Shown one piece after another: positions 49,442-56,774 of a stretch of DNA of 64,000 nt. The position numbers were made by a program, and so were the translations under genes. The first letter of the stretch is position 1; each line of letters opens with the position of its first letter. The stretch is from an uncultured Pseudoflavonifractor sp. Its GTDB lineage: Bacteria; Bacillota; Clostridia; Oscillospirales; Oscillospiraceae. The notes beneath the pieces were generated by a model. The model was given only the letters and a program-made list of their open reading frames with translations. It was not told where the DNA came from and did no database searches. The stretch covers positions 28,784-92,783 of the forward strand of contig CANEAY010000009.1 of assembly GCA_947425785.1 (NCBI GenBank). Direction: 5' to 3'.

Positions 49442-49843
49442 TTAAGCGTTAATCATCTCGCTCCTGATGATTTCCTCGGCACGACTGACAATGCCGTTCA
49501 TCGCCCGTATCCAGTCCCACTGGGAGTGCCGCTTCAAGTCCTCAGTCACGCCTTCGGCCTCGGCCACCTGCCGGACAATGAGCCGGTATCGGTCCTACGC
49601 CTGTTCGTTAAGGTCAGCAAGGTAGGTGTGCAGCTTGCCCGTCAAAATCAGGTGATTGAGCAACAGCGGGTTCGTTTCCTCCAGGTAGGTCCTGTGCATC
49701 TGTCCCCACTTTCCAATGGGGCGGTCACCGTCCTCCGGCAGTTCGATGGTCGGAATGTAGTAGTCCCCGGCAAGGACATAGTCAAGGTCAGTCTGCTCGT
49801 CATGGATACGCTTTTCCAGTGCGCTCATAGTATTTACCTCCAT
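49442..49843 (-). pseudogene. tnpV: TnpV-like transposon protein with in-frame TAG
   Basis: ...HTYLADLNEQA*DRYRLIVRQVAEAEGVTEDLKRHSQWDWIRAMNGIVSRAEEIIRSEMINA; single TAG at 49595-49597. Confidence 0.75.
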
Positions 49844-50071
49844 TATTTTTGGTAGCCGCTACCGATAATACGATGTGCGGTATGAAGCGACTCCTGTTTG
49901 TGGTGCAAATCAACTCTGTCGGAGGTAACACGGATGCTATGTCCTGCGTTTGATGTCGTTCTTTATGAAAGGGTCACATTCAAGAAACTATGGACAACAC
50001 CATGAATGCACTTTACGGCGAGTAATAAATGCAAATAAAAATGCAGGAGACGCTTGAGTAGGATAAACACG

Positions 50072-50097
50072 GAGGCCGGGGAACAGTCCCCGGCCTC
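50072..50097. terminator. Bidirectional terminator-like hairpin
   Basis: GAGGCCGGGGA-ACAG-TCCCCGGCCTC. Confidence 0.8.
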
Positions 50098-50120
50098 TAT
50101 ATTGTTCACTATGTTTACTT

Positions 50121-50915
50121 TTAGCGGTGCCTATTTAGGATAAAGATTTGCCGCTTGCTGGTAATTTCGCAGAACTTTCTCTGCCATTCTCCACCGACTA
50201 AAATAAATAGCTTTCCTTGTTTTCCTTTTTCAGATTCCAATTGCTTTGCCAGGGCTCTAAAAAGTTCTTCCTGATCTTTTCTAAATATAAGCCTGTATTT
50301 ATCTCGCTCGGTATGACCATCATCAGGAGGGAAGAAACACCAGAGAGCATAACATTTATACTTATCGCTAAACCTTTTGCCAGCATTATCAAATTCCAAA
50401 CGAATCATCCGAAAAGGATTGCGCGGCTTACTTCTGTTCCAGTTACGTTCATCCTGAAATATTTGATATATTATGGTTTGATCCGGCAGTTTATCATCGT
50501 CTTTGTGTTGGAGGCAATATAGATACAGTTGATTGAGAGTTGTGAGTTTGTTCTCATTATGGACACTATCCTTTATAAGTGGTGTGTCCACTGATTTTCG
50601 CTTGCCCGAACTACCGCCCGAAAGTAAAGCCTTAAAGAAAGTATCTGTGCAAAAACCTGTTGCATCCAAGTCTGCATAAGAAAGGCAGGTGTTTTTATAC
50701 TCGCACCCATCTATATGAGGGCGGCTCTTTGTGGCGGAAAAGTATGGTTTAATATCACGATACTTTTTTACTTCTGTTCCAAGATTTTTTCGACGCATTT
50801 CAACGCCACATTTTGGGTTGGGGCAAAAATAGGGGCCATCATAGGAATCACAAAAATCATCTGCATAATGAGATTTTCCATCTTTTCCAAGAGCAACTCT
50901 GGACATTATTGTCAC
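50121..50915 (-). CDS. Cys/His-containing protein of unknown function
   Basis: PYFCPNPKCGVEMRRKNLG...FSATKSRPHIDGCEYKN N-terminal metal-site-like pattern. Confidence 0.65.
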   Translation of the reverse strand: MTIMSRVALGKDGKSHYADDFCDSYDGPYFCPNPKCGVEMRRKNLGTEVKKYRDIKPYFSATKSRPHIDGCEYKNTCLSYADLDATGFCTDTFFKALLSGGSSGKRKSVDTPLIKDSVHNENKLTTLNQLYLYCLQHKDDDKLPDQTIIYQIFQDERNWNRSKPRNPFRMIRLEFDNAGKRFSDKYKCYALWCFFPPDDGHTERDKYRLIFRKDQEELFRALAKQLESEKGKQGKLFILVGGEWQRKFCEITSKRQIFILNRHR

Positions 50916-50985
50916 CTCCTGATTTTAATATAACTCAAAGCTTTTTGATTAGTCAATTTTTAATGCCACAACGCAAAAACATAGG

Positions 50986-51018
50986 TTGATTTTGTCCTAT
51001 ATTTGTGTATAATATAGG
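50986..51018 (+). promoter_or_regulatory. phd-doc promoter with overlapping operator palindrome
   Basis: TTGATT - 16 nt - TATAAT; CCTATATT...AATATAGG (50996-51018) spans the -10. Confidence 0.75.
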
Positions 51019-51031
51019 TGAGGTGATTTTT

Positions 51032-51283
51032 ATGACCGTAGAGACCAGTACACTCGTGCCTATGACTGAGGCCAACCAGAACTTTTCCAAAGTGACCCGG
51101 CTGGTGGATGAAGCGGGGCTTGCCGTGATCCTGAAGAACAACAAGCCCCGGTATATCGTGGTGGATTTTGAGGAATACGATGAGCTACAAGCCGTTCGTA
51201 CCGCCCGGAAGCAGAAAATCGAGGCTACTGCTGACCAGCTGATTGCCGAGAATCTGGAAGCGCTTCAGGAGTTGGCGAAATGA
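51032..51283 (+). CDS. Phd/YefM-family antitoxin
   Basis: MTVETSTLVPMTEANQNFSKVTRLVDEAGLAVILKNNKPRYIVVDFEEYDEL. Confidence 0.92.
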   Translation: MTVETSTLVPMTEANQNFSKVTRLVDEAGLAVILKNNKPRYIVVDFEEYDELQAVRTARKQKIEATADQLIAENLEALQELAK

Positions 51284-51657
51284 TTTTACTAACCGTCGAT
51301 GAGATCATCATGCTTCACGATAAGTTGTTAACAGCTACCGGGGGCCTGCCGGGACTGCGAGACCGGGGACTGCTTGAATCCGCTGTATTCGGCGTCAACG
51401 CCAGCTTCGAGGACGTGGAGCAATACCCCACGGTGGAGGAAAAAGCCGCCCGGCTTGCATATGGGCTGATCAGCAACCACGCCTTTGCAGACGGCAACAA
51501 GCGTGTGGGGGTGCTGGCTATGCTTATGACCTTGCGGCTAAACGGCGTTAATTTGCAGTATACCCAGCAAGAGTTGATCGACTTGGGCCTTGCGGCGGCA
51601 AGCGGCACGGCGGGAAACAAAGAGATTTTGGGGTGGACTATTTTGCACAAGTTATAA
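51280..51657 (+). CDS. doc: Doc/Fic-family toxin
   Basis: Fic motif HAFADGNKRVG; overlaps the antitoxin stop. Confidence 0.94.
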   Translation: MILLTVDEIIMLHDKLLTATGGLPGLRDRGLLESAVFGVNASFEDVEQYPTVEEKAARLAYGLISNHAFADGNKRVGVLAMLMTLRLNGVNLQYTQQELIDLGLAAASGTAGNKEILGWTILHKL

Positions 51658-51661
51658 GCAA

Positions 51662-51692
51662 GTGGCGGCAGGATGTTCTGCCGCCACTTTTA
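51662..51692 (+). terminator. phd-doc terminator
   Basis: GTGGCGGCAG-GATGTT-CTGCCGCCAC-TTTT. Confidence 0.9.
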
Positions 51693-51853
51693 TCATAATC
51701 CAACAACTTAAAAACAGTGCGGAAAAATTGGACACGTCAAGAAGCAATGAGAAGCAATTGTGATTACAGAGACGCAAAGAGGAAAATTTTTCTTGACAAT
51801 GACATTTCTGCAAAGTATAATACAAAGCATAACGAGGGAAAGGCGGCGGTCAT

Positions 51854-52240
51854 ATGTTAGAGGGATTTACACAGTTTACATTTGGAGGCGTAGCCTCTTA
51901 TGCGTCTATCACCAAAAATGGAATCACATTCAACAAGGTGGCTGTCGGGAAGTTGAATGCCGCTCCGTACGTGCTACTCTTCCTCAATGCAGAAAATGCA
52001 CAATTTGCAATCAAGAAAGCTACTGCGAATGAAGCTGGCGCAATTCCGTTTGGCGATGCTGCAAAAAAAGGGCCAGCTAGTGTTCGATGGAATAGTAAGG
52101 AGTTGCTACGTGCCATTTGTGATATGACAGGATGGGATTTAAGCGCTTTTGGGTGCAATGGCTATAAGGCTTTTGCTCAATACGACAAAACTGAGGGTGC
52201 GCTCATTTTTAATTTAAGAGAAGCCATTCCTATTACCTGA
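51854..52240 (+). CDS. Unknown element-borne protein
   Basis: MLEGFTQFTFGGVASYASITKNGITFNKVAVGKLNAAPYVLLFLNAENAQFAI... Confidence 0.7.
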   Translation: MLEGFTQFTFGGVASYASITKNGITFNKVAVGKLNAAPYVLLFLNAENAQFAIKKATANEAGAIPFGDAAKKGPASVRWNSKELLRAICDMTGWDLSAFGCNGYKAFAQYDKTEGALIFNLREAIPIT

Positions 52241-52288
52241 TCCATGAGAACATTTGAAAGGGGTGAGGCCATTGATTGACGTAAAAAT

Positions 52289-52330
52289 AAGAACACGCTA
52301 TCCACTGCGGGCACAGTAGATAACGTGTTC
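52289..52330. repeat. Hairpin A flanking the DUF4417-like module
   Basis: AGAACACGCTATC-CACTGCGGGCACAGTA-GATAACGTGTTCT, one stem mismatch. Confidence 0.8.
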
Positions 52331-52447
52331 TCACGGGAGCGGAGTGGTGTCGGGGTGACACATTTTCCGTGTTCATTATACCATACTGCTCTCGTTTTGC
52401 AAGTAAAAAACATTAGGCAAAGTGCCTAAAAAGCAGGAGGTTTTATA

Positions 52448-53113
52448 ATGAATTACAAGAACTTTTCAGCACGTAGGAGTCCAATTGATTGTGTAAATGC
52501 CCGGTTAGTGAGGAATGCTGAGTACAGCAAAACTGGGCTACCGCTATTTGAGTGTTCGAGTTCAATTCCAACTGAACTAATCTCTTTTAAAAATGCCGCC
52601 CAGTCTAAGGATGCTCATGAGTGGGTACATTTTTTTGAAAATGATGCTCGCTTAGAGCTTATATGGGAGAGCCCGGAGCGTTGGGTTGACCGGCTTGGTC
52701 GCTTTAGGGGGATTATTTCTCCTGATTTTAGCGTGTGTCGAGACGATCCCCTGTATGTACAGGGATGGAATACTTATCGAAACAGAGTGCTAGCTTACCA
52801 TTTCTCCGAGCATGGCTTTGAAGTGATCCCCAATATCCGACTGGGTGCGCCAAATTCTTACTTCTTTTGCCTCGATGGGATTGAGCCACATAAACCTGTA
52901 TGCGTGAGTACCCTTGGAGTATTGGCCTCGCATGAAGATCGAAAATCTTTCCAAGAAGGATTTGCCGAAATGATAAAGCGGCTTTCACCGAGTTCTATTA
53001 TTGTTTATGGGCAGATGCCGACAGATATTTTTGGACAGTATCAAGCGGCGGGCATCCCTTTTACCCACTTTGATACTGATGCGTGTAAGGCGAGAAAGTG
53101 GAGGGATGCCTAA
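52448..53113 (+). CDS. DUF4417-like protein
   Basis: RFRGIISPDFSVCRDDPLYVQGWNTYRNRVLAYHFSEHGFEVIPNIRLG...VSTLGVL. Confidence 0.75.
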   Translation: MNYKNFSARRSPIDCVNARLVRNAEYSKTGLPLFECSSSIPTELISFKNAAQSKDAHEWVHFFENDARLELIWESPERWVDRLGRFRGIISPDFSVCRDDPLYVQGWNTYRNRVLAYHFSEHGFEVIPNIRLGAPNSYFFCLDGIEPHKPVCVSTLGVLASHEDRKSFQEGFAEMIKRLSPSSIIVYGQMPTDIFGQYQAAGIPFTHFDTDACKARKWRDA

Positions 53114-53532
53114 TGGGTGGAGGACGGTCAGGATTGTTTCACGGCACGGAGGGAGCAGATGTATATCAGCAATCACTTTTTCCTGAAGCAATTGCTGTTC
53201 GGAGGAGGGGTGCTACCTATATATCAGCTGTAGGTGGTGTTTCCGGTAGTGGTTTTGCAGGTAACCCAGATAGAGATAGGCTTCATGTTCTTACGGTCAA
53301 AGAGGTTCTTGAAAAGTTTATGGATTATCGCTATGGTGATATATCTGAATTCCAACTTGTACAATGGATTCAAGGAGTTTTGACAAAGAGACACTATTAT
53401 ATAGAACCTTTTTTGCGGTGTGCACTTATAAAGGGGCTTGCCGCATTGAAGAACACAAAAACAGCTTCGCAAGTATATGATAAGGTGAGATTTCTCATTG
53501 AAATTGAAAAGATAGAAGCTGAAATATGTTGA
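53113..53532 (+). CDS. Small protein translationally adjacent to the DUF4417-like gene
   Basis: MGGGRSGLFHGTEGADVYQQSLFPEAIAVRRRGATY... Confidence 0.65.
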   Translation: MGGGRSGLFHGTEGADVYQQSLFPEAIAVRRRGATYISAVGGVSGSGFAGNPDRDRLHVLTVKEVLEKFMDYRYGDISEFQLVQWIQGVLTKRHYYIEPFLRCALIKGLAALKNTKTASQVYDKVRFLIEIEKIEAEIC

Positions 53533-53538
53533 AATAAA

Positions 53539-53581
53539 AGACTATACTATCTGCTGTGCCCGCAGTTGGATAGTATAGTCT
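53539..53581. repeat. Hairpin B, loop is the reverse complement of hairpin A loop
   Basis: AGACTATACTATC-TGCTGTGCCCGCAGTTG-GATAGTATAGTCT, perfect 13-bp stem. Confidence 0.85.
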
Positions 53582-53698
53582 CTATTTTTGGCCTCGAGGC
53601 AGGATAGGGACAAAAGAGCGGGGGCCGATGGTCGGCCTCCGCTCTTGCGTGATTATAGAGGGTTTTCTTGTGTTCTGAGCCGTTGCCCATAAATCACC

Positions 53699-53706
53699 GC
53701 CTCCAC
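53699..53706. repeat. att core copy (right junction)
   Basis: GCCTCCAC, identical to 35072-35079. Confidence 0.85.
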
Positions 53707-54159
53707 CACGGCCACGGGCTGGTTGGCGCTGGGCAGGTTCTGGCAGTCCAGGGAGTCCAGGCTCATCTCGGAGGAGAAGGACTTGGAGCAGCCCTCGCTG
53801 CCGAAGAGGATGACCCGCTTGTCAAAGACGGCCAGGCCGCAGACCTCCACCGGCCGGGCGGCGCCCACGAAGGCGTCGGCGGTGATGCGGTAGAAGTAGC
53901 GCACATCCACGGTGTAGAAGCCCCGGTTGAAGCAGATGGGCTCCACGTTGGTGGAGACGTACAGAAGCTCGGCCTTGCCGGCCTTCACGCAGCTGGCCCG
54001 ATCCAGGGCGCACTGGGAGCTCTGGGTGAGATAGACGCGAAGATCCTCGATGCAGTCCTTGTCACGGCATGCGTCCATGATCTTCCTGGTGTGTACACAT
54101 ACGGCCTCGCGGATGCCGGCGGCATCGCAGACGGGACCGGGCATGACCTTTTCAGGCAT
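53699..54159 (-). pseudogene. N-terminal half of the interrupted conserved Cys-rich protein
   Basis: MPEKVMPGPVCDAAGIREAVCVHTRKIMDACRDKDCIEDLRVYLT...NQPVAVVEAV. Confidence 0.85.
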
Positions 54160-54261
54160 TGTTGGTTACCTCCCGAATGAGATTGGGGAAGGTTGTGCCT
54201 TCCAATCTCAGTCTATGCCGGGGGAGGGAAAGGGTGCGGAACTAAAGGCGGCCTTGCCGGT

Positions 54262-54298
54262 ACAAAAAAGAGAGGAGCAACCAATGTTGCTCCTCTCT
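54262..54298 (-). terminator. Terminator downstream of tRNA-Pro
   Basis: AGAGAGGAGCAAC-CAAT-GTTGCTCCTCTCT with a T tract on the minus strand. Confidence 0.85.
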
Positions 54299-54375
54299 TG
54301 GTCCGAGTGACTGGATTCGAACCAGCGGCCTCTTGAACCCCATTCAAGCGCGATACCAAACTTCGCCACACCCGG
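54299..54375 (-). tRNA. tRNA-Pro (anticodon GGG), CCA encoded
   Basis: CCGGGTG...CTTGA-ATGGGGT-TCAAG...GCTGGTTCGAATCCAGT-CACTCGG-ACCA. Confidence 0.93.
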
Positions 54376-54468
54376 ATATACAGTTATCTCCCTAAAGGGC
54401 TTAATTATCTTAGCATAATTATCCCGCCTTGGCAAGCCCTTTTTTCAAAAAAATTGCAATGAGGGCGA

Positions 54469-55237
54469 AATTGACCCGTCGCTCCCCGTAGAGGGAGCGA
54501 CGGTGGCAGTGATTTGGTGCAGCAGATCCACCTCATTTCAATCCACGCTCCCCGTGGGGGAGCGACACGACGGCGCTGGGGGACTCCCCAAAACTGTGCG
54601 TCATTTCAACCCACGCTCCCCGTAGGGGGAGCGACTGACAAGCTCCGTTGTCGTAGATCAGGGACGGAAATTTCAATCCACGCTCCCCGTAGGGGGAGTG
54701 ACGACATAGATTAGACCCACCATCAGAAAGGAGTATATTTCAATCCACGCTCCCCGTAGGGGGAGCGACGTCAACAGGCCGACCACGGCGGTAAGCCCCG
54801 CCTTGTTTCAATCCACGCTCCCCGTAGGGGGAGCGACATATCCAAAGCGACCATGGCAGCCTCCTTACAGATTTCAATCCACGCTCCCCGTAGGGGGAGC
54901 GACGATGGCTGCGCTACGTCCATCAACGAGTACGGCAAGTTTCAATCCACGCTCCCCCTACGGGGAGCGACGAATGGCGGCAAGCAGTCCTATAACAGCT
55001 CCTTTATTTCAATCCACGCTCCCCGTAGGGGGAGCGACCTTCTCGGGCAGATGGTGGCGGCGCAGACGAGGGTTTCAATCCACGCTCCCCGTAGGGGGAG
55101 CGACTCCGACCACTTCAGGACAGTCCTGTCCCCGATGGATTTCAACCCACGCTCCCCGTAGGGGGAGCGACTTAAATGGCGGTCACACTGGAAGACCTGG
55201 CGGTATTTCAACCCACGCTCCCCGTAGGGGGAGCGAC
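54469..55237 (-). CRISPR. Type I-C CRISPR array, 12 repeats (terminal one degenerate), 11 spacers
   Basis: 33-bp repeat ATTTCAATCCACGCTCCCCGTAGGGGGAGCGAC on the plus strand; transcription inferred on the minus strand (GTCGCTCCCCCTACGGGGAGCGTGGATTGAAAT). Confidence 0.97.
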
Positions 55238-55407
55238 AGCAAAAATCACCAAAAAGGGAGAGGGGATTTTTGCGTAAATCGCTAAAAAACAAGAAAAATT
55301 GCGAAAAAAACGTACAACAACGAGGCCATTTTGACCCCAAAAAGAGAAGAAAACGTGAAAAAATGGTGCGAAACGGCCCGAAATTGATGGCCCCTTACCC
55401 TTCGCAC
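55238..55407 (-). promoter_or_regulatory. CRISPR leader region
   Basis: AT-richer non-coding stretch between cas2 and the leader-proximal repeat. Confidence 0.7.
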
Positions 55408-55698
55408 TTAAAGGATCAGCGTCCCCTCCGGCTGATAAGCGGTTTGAGCGCCAAAATGTTCGATCTTATTTTCGTAACGGCTGCCGAGATAGTAAAAACG
55501 CAGGCTGTCTTTTTCGGGATCCATAATTTTACATAGCGCAGCCTGGAGCGCGCGGCACTGTGCCGGTTCCAGGAGACATTCAAAGACAGAACACTGCACA
55601 CGCTGACCGTAGTTTACACACTGTTTGGCAATTTGCCGCAGGCGCTTCCGCCCGGCGGCATCCTCCGTGTTTACATCGTAGGTGATCAAAACCAGCAT
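55408..55698 (-). CDS. cas2: CRISPR-associated endonuclease Cas2 (type I-C)
   Basis: MLVLITYDVNTEDAAGRKRLRQIAKQCVNYGQRVQCSVFECLL. Confidence 0.96.
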   Translation of the reverse strand: MLVLITYDVNTEDAAGRKRLRQIAKQCVNYGQRVQCSVFECLLEPAQCRALQAALCKIMDPEKDSLRFYYLGSRYENKIEHFGAQTAYQPEGTLIL

Positions 55699-55702
55699 GA
55701 TA

Positions 55703-56323
55703 TCACTTCCAGAGAAAAGGCGGATAGGCGTCCAAGTCGCCTCGGATGTACCGGGAGAGCAGAAGGGCCTGAAGATATGGAACCAGGCCCCAGGGGATCT
55801 TTTCACCCAGATAGGGATGGGTGATGAGCTCCCGTTTCCGCTCCTGCCAGGCTTTGAGGAAGGTGCGGCGGGCCTCATCCGTCAGCAGGACAGCACCGCC
55901 CTCTTGCTGCTGAAAATCTGACGCATTCATAACGCGGTTATTGATGAGGGTCAGCACAAAACGATCCGCCAGACAGGGACGAAGTTCTTCCATAAGGTCT
56001 AAGGCCAAGGAAGTCCGGCCGGGACGATCCCGATGGAGGAACCCCACATAGCTGTCCAGCCCAACGCTTTCCAGCGCGGAGGCACAATCGTTGGCCAAAA
56101 GGCTATATGCAAAGGAGAGCAGCGCGTTGAAGGGAGCCAGGGGAGGACGGCGTGTCCGTCCCTGGAAAGAAAAAACATCTTTATTGGAAAGGATCATGTG
56201 ATCCAATGCCCGGAAATAGGTGGTGGCCCCCGCCCCTTCCAGTCCGCGGAGACTGTCCGAAGAGGTCTCCGAATTTACTTGCGGAAGAAGCTCTTTCAAA
56301 ATGGCGGAAGCCCCGGCCAAAGC
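55703..56323 (-). pseudogene. cas1: C-terminal part of Cas1, lacking an in-frame N-terminal domain
   Basis: SLRGLEGAGATTYFRALD...FLHRDRPGRTSLALDLMEELRP...PPFLWK; upstream residues of the ORF are out of frame relative to Cas1. Confidence 0.85.
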
Positions 56324-56342
56324 CGTATCGTCTACTGCTCCG

Positions 56343-56774
56343 CCCGGTGACCCGGGCAAGAAAACGGCCTCTTGGAGTGCAGAAGGCCAAGTCAATGTCC
56401 CGCTGGGCACAGGCTCCCATGAGTGCGGGAGAGGCCCCGGCATAGGAGAAGGAGAGGATGGCGGACAGGGTATGCAGGGGATAGCGGGCCACCGTTCCCC
56501 GGCGAAAAAGGGAGGGAAGGCAAAACTCTTTCAGGGAACAGGCATTGCAGGCTTTGGTTGGTTTGACTTTGGGCGTATATCCACGGCGGTAGAATTGGTG
56601 CATCTCTTCTGTGATCGCCCGGACTTGTTGGCGTAAGGGCTCATCCAGAAGGATGCGGCTCCGGCGCCGGGGCTCGCCGTAAAAGAGGGCGCCTTCCAGG
56701 ATGGAACAGCAAAGCATTTCTTCCAGGCACATGGCCTGGGCGCAGAGCTGGAGATAGTCCTCCTCGCTGTACAT
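56343..56774 (-). pseudogene. cas4: Collapsed cas4-cas1 remnant: Cas4 start and C-terminus fused to a Cas1 N-terminal fragment
   Basis: MYSEEDYL|QLCAQAMCLEEML...KACNACSLKEFCLPSL|...YPLHTLSAILSFSYAGASPALMGACAQRDIDLAFCTPRGRFLARVTG then frame loss. Confidence 0.82.

Larger units (their letters stand above)
41676..49985. mobile_element. Nested TnpX/TndX-type transposon-like element of about 8.3 kb
   Basis: Serine recombinase at one end and tnpV-like gene at the other; joining GAA at 41676 to GAA at 49984 restores the lipoprotein frame (NIRE/TMDNTMNALYGE*). Confidence 0.65.
35072..53706. mobile_element. Integrated element of about 18.6 kb (serine recombinase, FtsK/TcpA-like, CRESS-like Rep)
   Basis: 8-bp direct repeats GCCTCCAC at 35072-35079 and 53699-53706; excision restores the host ORF. 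Confidence 0.9.

Noticed and set aside
54514-55340. ORFs translating as repeated FQSTLPVGGAT / ISIHAPRRGSD / SLPLRGAWIE peptides
   Set aside because: These are reading-frame artefacts of the I-C CRISPR repeats, not proteins.
56181-56774. A natural Cas4-Cas1 fusion
   Set aside because: Genuine Cas4-Cas1 fusions exist in other subtypes, but here the Cas4 core is missing and the Cas1 frame breaks midway, so decay fits better.
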